A stretch of DNA of 33,351 nt from assembly GCF_000338295.1 (NCBI RefSeq), contig NZ_ANMO01000157.1, forward strand, positions 1 to 33,351. The letters are read 5' to 3'. The notes below the pieces were generated by a model that saw only the letters and a program-made list of their open reading frames with translations, searched no databases and was not told the origin of the DNA. Positions 8,701-15,840 of this stretch are shown piece after piece. The stretch's first letter is position 1. Every line of letters begins with the position of its first letter. This DNA comes from Rhodopirellula europaea 6C (lineage in GTDB: Bacteria > Planctomycetota > Planctomycetia > Pirellulales > Pirellulaceae). The translations under genes were made by a program, and so were the position numbers.

Positions 8701-9396
8701 CTATTCGGTTGGAGGTCGCCGGCGACGGGGTGGTCGTCTTTTCGGCAATTTCTTTTTGGTGTGTCGCCGCTTGCCGTCGGTTTTCTCTACCGCACTGTCC
8801 GCCTTCTCCTCGGACTGATTAACGCTCGAGGCCTCAAGCGGCTTCCGTTTCTTTTTCTTCCGCCGTGGTTGGTGTGTCTCCTGAGCCGAGCTCGATTTAC
8901 TTCCTTCGGGCGACTTCGGCGACACCTGCTTCGTTTTCTCCGGCAAGTCTTGCGTACCGTCGCCATCACATTCGGTTGGCAAGAGAACGATTTCACTGAC
9001 GCTGCGAGAATTTTCCCATTCGGCTAGGTTGTCGCGGACTAGTGTGTTGCAGTCTTCGCGAATCAGAGCCTCTTTGTTGCTTCCTCGATAACGTCGAGGT
9101 CCACGGTTGATGTCTCTTATCGTAGCTGACCCACCGTGACTCTTGATCCACTCGGCAAGACGGGTGGCGTTTCGGTTTTCAAGACCTTCGCGTTGGTCGT
9201 CTAGTTTCGCGACGTTCAAAGTGGCGTAGATCCGTTCGGTTTCACTGGCGAACCATCTCGAGAGTTCAATTCCGTTTTCGATACTCTTGCGACGGACTGG
9301 ACCGTCTGATCGGCAGTGTTTTTCACCGCAGGCGGCACGAACGAGGTGATCAACCAACGCAAATCTCATCGCGTACTTCCGGATGGCGAACTGCAA
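8701..9396 (-). pseudogene. Truncated DUF3987-like (primase-associated) protein remnant
   Basis: Reading frame of up to 231 codons without a convincing start. It opens abruptly with VLQFAIRKYAMRFALVDHLVR, which resembles the C-terminal part of DUF3987 proteins carried by integrated elements. It continues with a helical stretch (SRWFASETERIYATL), a winged-helix-like segment (LAEWIKSHGGSATIRDINR) and a Lys/Arg-rich tail (RRKKKKRKPLE). The missing N-terminal part should lie to the right, where the sequence is instead the opposite-strand end of a group II intron. The frame is closed by TAG just before the retained region. It is therefore read as a 5'-deleted gene, although a short intact protein cannot be excluded. 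The family assignment is tentative. Confidence 0.5.
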
Positions 9397-9658
9397 AACT
9401 CTCTATCGTGAGGTAGCAGGATGGATTCGGTTAAGATTACGGGCCAAACAGCTCTTGTTGTGGAAGAAACAGAAGCGTCTGATCCGCCGCTTGCGGCAGG
9501 TCGGCGTAGGTGGTGAGTTGCAGACGATGCGAATGTCCGCGTGGTGCACGTCCCGTAGTTCCTACGCCAGCTTGGCCATCAGCAATGGCTACTTGGCGGA
9601 ACTTGGCCTGTTCGATCTGACCGCTCTAGAGACCGGAGTCCTTCCCGAGGTCACTTAG
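9383..9658 (+). pseudogene. Group II intron maturase, C-terminal fragment
   Basis: The segment matches the end of group II intron-encoded reverse transcriptase/maturases. EVAGWIRLRLRAKQLLLWKKQKR resembles the maturase X/D region (usual form LDEWIRRRLR...WKQWKKP), and the final LAISNGYLAELGLFDL corresponds to the conserved tyrosine-glycine-leucine end. The whole reverse transcriptase domain (about 400 residues) is absent. The first codons (MANCKTLYR) probably belong to the flanking sequence, so the true junction is near 9400-9408. It cannot encode a working enzyme. Confidence 0.75.
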
Positions 9659-9749
9659 ACAGGTAAACATGAGCCGTATGCGGACCCGCACGTACGGTTC
9701 TGTGAGAGGGCTGAGTCAGCGGTCGCACCGCTGGCTCACCCTACTCGAT
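9400..9749 (+). mobile_element. 3' remnant of a group II intron
   Basis: A maturase tail is followed by a ribozyme end in the correct order and spacing. Domain V is at 9671-9700 (GAGCCGTATGCG paired with CGCACGTACGGTTC). A domain VI-like stem comes next (left strand GGGCTGAGTCAGCGG, right strand CCGCTGGCTCACCC), and the 3' terminus CTACTCGAT ends near 9749. The 5' exon junction, domains I-III and most of the open reading frame are missing, so this is a dead fragment. It is fused directly to the truncated DUF3987-like frame on the opposite strand. Confidence 0.8.
9671..9749 (+). ncRNA. Group II intron domains V and VI (degenerate)
   Basis: The domain V stem is well conserved, but its tip reads GCGGACCCGC. 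Related introns normally have a longer stem closed by a GAAA-type tetraloop, so about three bases including the GNRA loop appear deleted. That loop is a tertiary contact with domain I, so splicing would be impaired even if the rest were supplied in trans. Domain VI pairs with a bulge, and the end has the typical ACTCGAT form. Confidence 0.65.
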
Positions 9750-9804
9750 TGTGCCTGTTCGCGTAGCTTCGGCCATCAAGCATCTGGGGCGGATTGCTGC
9801 GGAA

Positions 9805-9813
9805 TGATATACT
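9805..9813 (+). promoter_or_regulatory. Candidate extended -10 promoter for moaA
   Basis: TGATATACT matches an extended -10 element (TGn then TATACT, five of six to consensus), 45 bases before the moaA start and after the intron end. No good -35 is visible. Confidence 0.35.
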
Positions 9814-9857
9814 AATCACGCAAGGTATTTCCGTTTTGTTAGAGGTTCGATTGTCGC

Positions 9858-10838
9858 GTGTTGGTGGATCGTTTTGGACGAAAGCATACGAGTTTGCGGG
9901 TCAGTGTGACCGATCGTTGCAACCTGCGATGCACCTACTGCATGCCGGCCGACACGCCGGACTATTGCGAGCGGGATTCGATTCTGACGTTCGAGGAAAT
10001 CACTCGGGTCGTGCGTATCGCGGCGGGACTTGGAGTTGATGATGTTCGATTAACTGGTGGCGAACCGTTGGTGCGGTCGCAGTTGCATAAGTTGGTGGCG
10101 TCGATCGGCGATGTCGCTGGCGTGAAAAAGGTTTCGCTGACCACCAACGCGATCCTGCTGGCGGACCAGCTGCCTGATTTGCACGCCGCGGGACTTCGCG
10201 GTGTCAACATCAGCTTGGATGCCTTGGACGAAGCTTCGTTTGCCGAAGTGACGCGCCGACCGGGAATGCAACGAGTCCTCGATGCGATTGACGCTTGCCG
10301 ATCGCTGGGCGTGAAAGTGAAGGTCAACGCGATCGCGATGAAAGACTTTACCGAACGTCAGATCGTCGCCTTTGGCGAGTTCACTCGGTTGACTAGCATT
10401 CCCATTCGGTTCATCGAGTTCATGCCGCTCGACGCGGATGGGAACTGGGACGATTCGCGAGTGCTAAGTGGGCAGAAGATTCTGGATCTGTTTGCCGAGC
10501 AAGTCGGACCGCTGTTTTCTAAGGGTGAACCGAACGCTTCGCCGGCGACGGATTACACCTTTGAGGATGGCGTTGGAACGATCGGCATCATCGCATCGGT
10601 GACTCAGCCATTTTGCAGCACTTGCAATCGGTTTCGTTTGACGGCGGATGGGCAATTGCGAAACTGCTTGTTCGGCAGCGACTCCGGTGACGTGCGATTG
10701 CTGCTACGAGACGGCAGCAGTGACCAAGAGATCGCCGACCGGATGGTGGCAGCTGTGATGGCCAAGAAGCGAGGTCACGGAACGGATGATTTGTCGTTCG
10801 ATCGTCCATCGCGTCCGATGTATTCAATTGGCGGGTGA
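9858..10838 (+). CDS. moaA: GTP 3',8-cyclase, molybdenum cofactor biosynthesis
   Basis: Radical SAM enzyme that rearranges GTP to 3',8-cyclo-7,8-dihydro-GTP, the first step of molybdopterin synthesis. The N-terminal cluster motif CNLRCTYC places cysteines at residues 21, 25 and 28. LTGGEPLVR is the SAM-binding GGE region, and NISLDALDE is typical of MoaA. The second, substrate-binding cluster is C253-xx-C256 and C270 (CSTCNRF...LRNC). The C-terminus is the GG tail of the family (YSIGG). The 326-residue length is usual. The start is GTG at 9858 (MLVDRFGRKH), which aligns with the normal MoaA beginning. It probably supports the molybdenum enzyme NapA encoded later in the window. It converges with the following gene, overlapping it by 15 bases. 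Confidence 0.96.
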   Translation: MLVDRFGRKHTSLRVSVTDRCNLRCTYCMPADTPDYCERDSILTFEEITRVVRIAAGLGVDDVRLTGGEPLVRSQLHKLVASIGDVAGVKKVSLTTNAILLADQLPDLHAAGLRGVNISLDALDEASFAEVTRRPGMQRVLDAIDACRSLGVKVKVNAIAMKDFTERQIVAFGEFTRLTSIPIRFIEFMPLDADGNWDDSRVLSGQKILDLFAEQVGPLFSKGEPNASPATDYTFEDGVGTIGIIASVTQPFCSTCNRFRLTADGQLRNCLFGSDSGDVRLLLRDGSSDQEIADRMVAAVMAKKRGHGTDDLSFDRPSRPMYSIGG

Positions 10839-11399
10839 GACTGCCGCAGGTGACTTGCCTGCCAATGGCATGGTGATGACGAGTCCGGCCGTGCGATCAT
10901 CATTGCTGGTGCGACGCTTGACGTGGCATTTCAGGCATTGAGAACCGAGACGGATCGGGCCGACGAACTGGTAGCGGTCCGCCGTGTTCTTTTCGGCAAA
11001 AGGCTTGCCGGCGGCAAGCAACTTGACCGCGTCCTTCTCGAAGGGCGTTTCGGGGTCATGATCGACATTGACGACGTCGGTGTTCACGGTCAGCCACTTC
11101 ATTTTGACATCGTAGCTGTCGCCCATCTCGTGAAAGACGTCTTCGAGGGATGCCGATGGAATGGCGTGTGCGTTGTCTTCGTCGAAGAAGTCGCGGTGCA
11201 TGATTTGAAGCGTGCCGCGAACCAACTCATGCAGCATCCTCGCTCTCGCCCGCGCTTCAAGCACCGAGCTGGCGGGTGCAATCCTTGTTTCATTTTCAGG
11301 ATCGTTGGTTCGAATCGACTCGTCGGCAATCACCGAAATCGTCATCAGCAACGCCATCGCAATGATGGCCCAAGCCCGGAGAACCTTGAAGTGTTTCAT
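10824..11399 (-). CDS. DUF3365 c-type haem protein, exported
   Basis: Protein of 191 residues with a signal peptide or membrane anchor (WAIIAMALLMTISVIA, residues 10-25), followed by a Tll0287/DUF3365-like sensor fold. It contains one haem-binding motif, CLKCH, at 155-159 after the family-typical FVGPIRLGSQ segment. Such domains are found alone or on signalling proteins and bind a c-type haem outside the cytoplasm. Here it is the last gene of an operon whose first gene is an Rrf2 regulator (4-base ATGA overlap with the upstream gene), so a redox or NO-linked role is likely but unproven. The C-terminus is Ala/Pro-rich. Confidence 0.75.
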   Translation of the reverse strand: MKHFKVLRAWAIIAMALLMTISVIADESIRTNDPENETRIAPASSVLEARARARMLHELVRGTLQIMHRDFFDEDNAHAIPSASLEDVFHEMGDSYDVKMKWLTVNTDVVNVDHDPETPFEKDAVKLLAAGKPFAEKNTADRYQFVGPIRLGSQCLKCHVKRRTSNDDRTAGLVITMPLAGKSPAAVSPAN

Positions 11400-11665
11400 T
11401 GGTCGTTCTCGGTCAAGATAGGCCGGTCGTCAGCAGGGGCACCTTCCACACATTTCTTGCACCCGAGCTCAAAGCCGATCATTGACTCGCGACCCGCGGC
11501 AGACTTCACCCACTCACGATGAACCAACGGGGGATCGTGGCGAACGTGTTGGTTGTGACCACAAGCCAACTGCGCGACCCAGTGACCCTCGTCGTCACGG
11601 TGGTACCCGTTGATCGGTTGCGGAACAGGGATTGGTTGCTCAACAGGGTTGGCTGTTGGATTCAT
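11396..11665 (-). CDS. DUF3565 small metal-binding protein
   Basis: Protein of 89 residues from the ATG at 11665. After a proline-rich start it has the DUF3565 pattern: INGYHRDDEGHWVAQLACGH, HNQHVRHDPP, REWV, GRESMIGFELGCKKC. The conserved CGHxxHVRH and the C-terminal CxxC suggest a zinc site. The start overlaps the Rrf2 stop (TGATG), and its own stop overlaps the next start (ATGA), so the three genes are translated as a unit. Homologues often sit beside NO- or nitrogen-oxide-related genes as far as I recall; the biochemical function is unknown. Confidence 0.8.
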   Translation of the reverse strand: MNPTANPVEQPIPVPQPINGYHRDDEGHWVAQLACGHNQHVRHDPPLVHREWVKSAAGRESMIGFELGCKKCVEGAPADDRPILTENDQ

Positions 11666-12090
11666 CACGAGACACTCTCGCAAAGTGGCACAATGGGGCT
11701 GGCCGATTCGACCAAGTCCTGAATCGTCACTCCGGCAAATGCTTTTTCGGTTGCCTCGTAAGCTCGATCAAGCTCCGCGTGCAACGGACAAAGTTGAGTG
11801 TGAGTCTTGAGCCCGAGCGGGCACTTTTTAATTCGCGCTATGGGTGCAACGGTATTGATCACGTCCAGGATCGTCAACTTGCTGGTCGCGTGCGTTAGTT
11901 CGTAACCACCGCCTGGACCGGGGCGCGACCTCACCATTCCTGACGCGCAGAGGTCTTGCAGCACCCGCGTTAGATAGCGACGCGGCACCTTCGTTTGCTC
12001 GGCCAGCAAATTCGCCGAAACCGGCCGATCGACTTGGCTTCCCATGCACGCGACCGCGCGAAGGGCATATTCAGCGGTTTTGGAAAGCAT
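11665..12090 (-). CDS. Rrf2-family transcriptional regulator (NsrR-like), copy 1
   Basis: Regulator of 141 residues from the ATG at 12090 ([13 protein letters not shown]). The winged helix-turn-helix covers about residues 1-75, with [19 protein letters not shown] as recognition region and GPGGGYEL as wing. The effector region has Cys90 and Cys101 in a [21 protein letters not shown] setting typical of Rrf2 proteins that may hold an Fe-S cluster. One cysteine present in its paralogue at 23505-23930 is missing. An NO- or redox-responsive repressor is likely, NsrR being the closest known role. A perfect palindrome 57 bases upstream of the start suggests autoregulation of this three-gene operon. 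Confidence 0.85.
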   Translation of the reverse strand: MLSKTAEYALRAVACMGSQVDRPVSANLLAEQTKVPRRYLTRVLQDLCASGMVRSRPGPGGGYELTHATSKLTILDVINTVAPIARIKKCPLGLKTHTQLCPLHAELDRAYEATEKAFAGVTIQDLVESASPIVPLCESVS

Positions 12091-12147
12091 GCGGGCAGTC
12101 AACTGGAGTTTGAAAGCAAAGTAAAGTGGCGGTGAGCGAAGCCACAA

Positions 12148-12167
12148 TGTACACACTTGTGTGTACA
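12148..12167. promoter_or_regulatory. Perfect palindromic operator before the Rrf2 operon
   Basis: TGTACACACTTGTGTGTACA is two perfect 9-base arms around TT. It lies upstream of the Rrf2 gene on the minus strand, where a promoter is expected. The symmetry suits a dimeric Rrf2 repressor. The GTAC/TAC halves recall the palindromes at 23428 (hmp/Rrf2 copy 2) and 30035 (nap). Confidence 0.65.
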
Positions 12168-12282
12168 AATAAGTTTACCTCTCGGGAGAGTCCTGAACAA
12201 TTGCAATCCGACGAGAAGTTCTTGGCAGTCCCGAATTCGGCCTCGCATTCAATACGGCCAATCCATCGGTCGATCGGCTGGA

Positions 12283-12399
12283 ATGTTCTTTCGAGCCGGT
12301 TATGAATGCCAGCTTTGGCTCGACGCAGGCGGCCCCGTCGATTCCCACAGCACCATCGGCCTGGATGGCGTCACTCTCGCGGCAGGCGTGCAGTTCTAA
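12283..12399 (+). pseudogene. C-terminal remnant of an outer-membrane barrel protein
   Basis: The codons from MFFRAGYECQLWLDAGG to a terminal AAGVQF and stop read like the last two or three beta strands of a planctomycete outer-membrane barrel: alternating pattern, Gly-Tyr turn and final Phe. Upstream in the same frame the sequence is not barrel-like and there is no room for a full gene. This suggests a leftover gene end next to the Rrf2 promoter. The last bases overlap the 3' end of the opposite-strand YbaN gene. A chance resemblance cannot be ruled out. Confidence 0.4.
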
Positions 12400-12808
12400 C
12401 ATTACCGTCCATCGTGTTCTGATCTGTTTGGGCAACGGGCAAACGAACGACCACGGAGATGCCATAGACTGCGGCGGCGAGAATCATTGCTTTGAGGGGA
12501 AGGGAGAGGCTGCTGAACACCAGCGTCGATCCGACCAACAGGATGACCATCGTGTACGCCAGTCGCTTCACGCCGGGCCTTACGCCGCCTTGGTTGCGCC
12601 AATCTCGAAGCGGTCCGCCAACGATGGGCCATGCCATCGCCTTGGCGTGCAGGGACGGTGAAACGCGGATCAGGAAATAGCACATCAGTAGCAGAAACGG
12701 TGTCGTTGGAATGCCGGGCAGCACGACACCGATCATGGCGAGCATGAAGAAGAACACCGCGCCGCACCAGTACAAAATTCGCTTGAGGCCACGTACGGGT
12801 TCAACCAT
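12371..12808 (-). CDS. YbaN/DUF454 family inner-membrane protein
   Basis: Protein of 145 residues with the DUF454 signature. The hydrophobic segment YWCGAVFFFMLAMIGVVLP is followed by GIPTTPFLLLMCYFL, then SPSLHAKAMAWPIVGGPLRDWRN and two adjacent membrane segments (MVILLVGSTLVFS, AMILAAAVYGISVVV). About four membrane spans are predicted. The molecular function is unknown in the family. The start overlaps the end of the SdhB-like gene by 8 bases, so they are expressed together. Confidence 0.85.
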   Translation of the reverse strand: MVEPVRGLKRILYWCGAVFFFMLAMIGVVLPGIPTTPFLLLMCYFLIRVSPSLHAKAMAWPIVGGPLRDWRNQGGVRPGVKRLAYTMVILLVGSTLVFSSLSLPLKAMILAAAVYGISVVVRLPVAQTDQNTMDGNVRTARLPRE

Positions 12809-13628
12809 CGAAGAACTTCTTGATCACATGCAGAGTTGCACTACGGTTAACGCGGCCCCATGATTCCATCAACGGGATCGTTTTGGGGCAAACGGCTTGG
12901 CAATTCCCAGCCTTGCCGCAATTTTGAATGCCACCTGGTGCAATTAACGACTCGAGACGCTGCGACGCCATCGCCTGGCCTGTCGGGTTGGAGTTCATCA
13001 ACACGGCTTGGCTCATCGGAGCCGCCCCGATGAAGTGACGGTCCAGTTCTTCGTCCCGACGCTGCTCATACTCTTTGTCGGTTTCGTCGTCCTGTCGCTG
13101 GATCGAAACTTGCTGATACTGCGGGCACGCTTCCAGGCAACAGCCGCAACTCATGCATTGGCTGAGCGGGTAGTTCTGTTCCTGTTGCTGGACACTTTGC
13201 TTGGGGCCGCCACCCATGTCGTAGTAGCCGTCAACGGGAATCCAGCATTCCAGCCGCTCAAGAGCGCGGAACATTCGGTAACGATCCACGCACAGATCAC
13301 GCACGACAGGAAACTTGCTCATCGGACGCAATTCAATTCCGCTTGGGTCGTCTTCCAGCAAGCGGTCCACCAATGCAGAGCAAGCTTGTCGAACGCGGCC
13401 GTTAATTCGCATGGTGCACGAACCGCAAACCTCCTCCAAACATCCCGACTCGTACGCAACTGGCGCGACCTTCTCGCCAGCGTCTGTAACCGGGCGAGCG
13501 GAAATGCGTTGCAGGACTCCGGTCATGTTGAGTCCGGGTTCGTATTTCAGCAAGAAAGATTGCCAGTAACTCGGCTTGGAAGGATGGTCTTGTCGCTGAA
13601 CGCGAACTGTGAACGATTTATTCGGCAT
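12801..13628 (-). CDS. SdhB/FrdB-like iron-sulfur subunit without partner genes
   Basis: Protein of 275 residues, ATG at 13628 behind a GGAAAC sequence. It is built like the iron-sulfur subunit of succinate dehydrogenase/fumarate reductase. The plant-type [2Fe-2S] ligands are C63, C68, C71 and C83 (CLEEVCGSC). The bacterial ferredoxin half has C158, C161, C164 and C168 (CMSCGCCLEACP) for [4Fe-4S], and C237, C243 and C247 (NCGKAGNCQAVCPKTIPL) among the ligands of the other cluster. The form is nearest to the Bacillus-type B subunit. No flavoprotein (SdhA) or membrane anchor (SdhC) is encoded nearby. It may be a spare copy used when NO damages the housekeeping one, or part of a split sdh locus. 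Family assignment firm, role inferred. Confidence 0.85.
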   Translation of the reverse strand: MPNKSFTVRVQRQDHPSKPSYWQSFLLKYEPGLNMTGVLQRISARPVTDAGEKVAPVAYESGCLEEVCGSCTMRINGRVRQACSALVDRLLEDDPSGIELRPMSKFPVVRDLCVDRYRMFRALERLECWIPVDGYYDMGGGPKQSVQQQEQNYPLSQCMSCGCCLEACPQYQQVSIQRQDDETDKEYEQRRDEELDRHFIGAAPMSQAVLMNSNPTGQAMASQRLESLIAPGGIQNCGKAGNCQAVCPKTIPLMESWGRVNRSATLHVIKKFFDG

Positions 13629-13726
13629 TGATGTTTCCAATTGCGTGGTAGTCGCTCAATCGGTTTGCGGGTTGAATTCCGATCGGCGGAGCGTTCGGGC
13701 GACAATTCCCTTCTCAGCTTCCAAAC

Positions 13727-13742
13727 GCATACCTTTAGGTGC
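13727..13742. promoter_or_regulatory. Imperfect palindrome between the sdhB-like gene and the helical protein gene
   Basis: GCATACCTTTAGGTGC contains the palindrome ACCT-TT-AGGT and resembles, in reverse, the AAAGGTATAC site before hmp. It lies in the shared 175-base upstream region of two divergent genes. It is a candidate regulator site only. Confidence 0.3.
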
Positions 13743-13803
13743 AGAATAGGGCGAGCAAGTTAAACTGTCCAGGCCCGCGATGCCATGTAAGGAGATCGGA
13801 ACA

Positions 13804-14253
13804 ATGAAACAACCTCGAACGGTTTACGATGTACTGGTCATGTTGGCGGACTACCACGACCAGAGGGCCCTTCGTTATCGACAGCTTGTCGGTGCGAGCG
13901 TCGATCCCCAAGCCGACATCTTGTTGGATCATTTGGTTGAGCTGGAGACACGTTCATCTCAGGTGATTCGTGGTGAGATGGAGCAGCTGGAGCCAGAACA
14001 CGCAACCTACTTGATCACCGGCCCGCAACTGAGCAGCGATGCGATTCATGCTGCAGACTGTTGCTGTAGTGACGAGCCTAGCTTTCACGACGCGCTCGGC
14101 TGTGCCCTGACCTCGGATCAACGACTCACCGAGTTGCTCGATCGGATGGCGGATTGCACAGCAGCGGCATCCGTTGCGGAGTTGGCCCAGCGGTTGCGCG
14201 AGTTTGAAACGACGAAGGAAAGACAAATCGCCAAATTTACTCGCCAGGATTAA
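13804..14253 (+). CDS. Helical protein of unknown function (ferritin-like?)
   Basis: Protein of 149 residues, with the start chosen at the ATG at 13804 because AAGGAG lies 9 bases before it. It is predicted all-helical (YDVLVMLADYHDQRALRYRQLV, DILLDHLVELETRSSQVIRGEM, LTELLDRMADC, ELAQRLREFETTKERQ). The arrangement is like a four-helix bundle, with Glu and His residues spaced as in ferritin-like or hemerythrin-like proteins. I see no canonical ExxH pair, so metal binding is unproven. A triple cysteine (DCCCSDE) in the loop between helices is unusual. The stop is 5 bases before the Rieske ferredoxin start, so the two are co-translated and may be partners. Confidence 0.6.
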   Translation: MKQPRTVYDVLVMLADYHDQRALRYRQLVGASVDPQADILLDHLVELETRSSQVIRGEMEQLEPEHATYLITGPQLSSDAIHAADCCCSDEPSFHDALGCALTSDQRLTELLDRMADCTAAASVAELAQRLREFETTKERQIAKFTRQD

Positions 14254-14258
14254 CGCCG

Positions 14259-14567
14259 ATGGCATGGTTCAAAGTCGCGTGTGTCGCGGATGTTCCGCCT
14301 GGAACGGGACAAATGGTAATTGCTGACGATGAGCTCATCGCACTCTTCAACATCGACGGAACCTTTTATGCGATTGACGATGCCTGTCCGCACCAAGGTG
14401 CACCGTTGAGCGAAGGTTTGGTCAAGGGTTGCGTGACGGTTTGTCCGTGGCACGGAGCGGAGTTTGACGTCACCAACGGTCGGTTGCTGGGCGGCCCCGG
14501 CGGCGGAAACGTCCGCTCGTACACTGTTAAAATCGAGGACGATAACGTTTTGATCGAAATGGTTTGA
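14259..14567 (+). CDS. Rieske-type [2Fe-2S] ferredoxin
   Basis: Protein of 102 residues with the soluble Rieske fold. Cluster ligands are C43-x-H45 (CPHQGAPL) and C62-xx-H65 (CPWHGAEFD), followed by the usual FDVTNGR, the Pro/Gly loop GGPGGG and a closing VRSYTVKIEDDNVLIEM. It has the size of NirD-like or dioxygenase-type small ferredoxins and no signal peptide, so it acts in the cytoplasm as an electron carrier. The neighbouring, overlapping-spaced helical protein is the best candidate partner. No oxygenase or nitrite reductase large subunit lies next to it. Confidence 0.9.
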   Translation: MAWFKVACVADVPPGTGQMVIADDELIALFNIDGTFYAIDDACPHQGAPLSEGLVKGCVTVCPWHGAEFDVTNGRLLGGPGGGNVRSYTVKIEDDNVLIEMV

Positions 14568-14603
14568 AAGAGTGTCTTTCCAGTCAGGTGAAACATTATC
14601 GCT

Positions 14604-15329
14604 TCAATGGCTCAACGACTGATGCACCCGCGGGAACAGAATTGATTCTTCTTTATGAACATGATGACGAACATCGTTTTCGATCCAACGTAACAGGCCG
14701 TACATCTGAGCGAACTTCGGACACGCATCGCTGGGCGCTTTGAAATTCTCGGACGCGCTTCGTGCGTTCTTCAATGCCTTTCCAATGTCTTCGTGATTGA
14801 ATTGGATGCGGTGAATCATTTTGTTCAATGATGCTCGAAGGCTAGCGTCAGTTTTACCGCCTGCTTCAAGTTCCCGAATGGCGGGAAAAAGGCTACGCTC
14901 TTCTTCGGCCATCGCACCAAGGATATCGTCCCGCCAGTTCATGAAGTGCTGTTGGACTTCTTGCAAGGATTCGTGGCTCTCACCGTGAAGGGAAACGACT
15001 TCCGCCATCATGTCGCTAAGCAACGGCAACGTCTCCTTCAACAATTTGTGATGCGTGTGTTCGATTTCGTCACAAAGCTTGGTAAGAGACGCATGCATCC
15101 AGTCCGTTTCGTGATTGTTCCCCGCTTGCGCAACGGTGTGTTTCAGCAACGAATGAACTCGAATGACTTCGAGGCCATTCTCCCAACACGCATTCTCCAG
15201 CGGCTTGGCACCGTCGCAGCAGTAGTCAATTTGAAGCATGTCAAAGACTTCGGCCGTCTCGGGATAGTTGGCCACCCAATCTCCGACGGTCGCACTGGGC
15301 GGCAAACTGGCAATTCTTGAGTCAGACAT
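14604..15329 (-). CDS. RIC/YtfE-type di-iron iron-sulfur cluster repair protein, copy 1
   Basis: Protein of 241 residues of the repair-of-iron-centres family (ScdA/YtfE/DnrN). The N-terminal ScdA_N/DUF542 domain (residues 10-65) contains the TVGDWVANYPETAEVFDMLQIDYCC motif with Cys37-Cys38. The C-terminal hemerythrin-like domain (about 80-235) supplies histidines and glutamates for a di-iron centre (IEHTHHKLL, LHGESHESL, EEERSLFP, IQFNHEDIG, DVRHHVHKEESILFP). Such proteins restore or donate iron to Fe-S clusters damaged by NO or oxidants. It lies 29 bases after a small cupin gene on the same strand. A second copy is at 18836-19552. Confidence 0.93.
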   Translation of the reverse strand: MSDSRIASLPPSATVGDWVANYPETAEVFDMLQIDYCCDGAKPLENACWENGLEVIRVHSLLKHTVAQAGNNHETDWMHASLTKLCDEIEHTHHKLLKETLPLLSDMMAEVVSLHGESHESLQEVQQHFMNWRDDILGAMAEEERSLFPAIRELEAGGKTDASLRASLNKMIHRIQFNHEDIGKALKNARSASENFKAPSDACPKFAQMYGLLRWIENDVRHHVHKEESILFPRVHQSLSH

Positions 15330-15358
15330 GAGAGAAACCTCGCTAGAGAACGATGCCG

Positions 15359-15694
15359 CTATTTTGATCGGCTAAACACAATCGTGACCAAGACCGTGGA
15401 ATCTTTGATCGCTTCAACCGCGTGCGGGACGGCGGTTTCCAGGTACAGCATCTCGCCTCCGCTGAGCGTGTGCGAATTCCCATCGGCCGAAAAACTTATT
15501 TGGCCTTCGAGGCACTGGACGGTGATTTCACCGGGCGCTTTGTGTTCAGCGATTTGCTTGCCGGCGGGCAACACCAATCGGATCGCCTCCATCGTGTCGG
15601 TCTTGAACAGCGTATGAGTTTTCGAGCTTGCAATTTTATCACCCAGCGGCTCGAGGTTGATGACTTGCGCAGGCTTCGCGTGAGAGATGGCCAT
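15359..15694 (-). CDS. Small cupin-domain protein, copy 1
   Basis: Single-domain cupin of 111 residues. The ATG at 15694 is chosen because GGAAG lies 8 bases before it. Cupin motif 1 is around GKQIAEHKAPGEITVQCLEGQ and motif 2 around GEMLYLETAVPHAVEAI. Metal ligands (His, Glu, His) are partly present. There is no signal peptide. Homologues in NO- and nitrogen-oxide regions are often uncharacterised. It is immediately upstream of the RIC gene and likely shares its transcript. Confidence 0.85.
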   Translation of the reverse strand: MAISHAKPAQVINLEPLGDKIASSKTHTLFKTDTMEAIRLVLPAGKQIAEHKAPGEITVQCLEGQISFSADGNSHTLSGGEMLYLETAVPHAVEAIKDSTVLVTIVFSRSK

Positions 15695-15840
15695 GATGTT
15701 TACTTCCATTGGAAACGAGTGAAAACGGGTGTGTAGTCACTGGCCAGATAGGCGGCCAGTTCGGCGTTGTGTTTTTAAGCTAGCGTGAATGAGCTTGCTG
15801 CTAAAGCGACTTGATTGAGGGTTACGATTTCTCGCCTTCT

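Noticed and set aside
14259-14567. NirD small subunit of an assimilatory nitrite reductase
   Set aside because: Size and motifs fit any soluble Rieske ferredoxin, and no NirB is adjacent.
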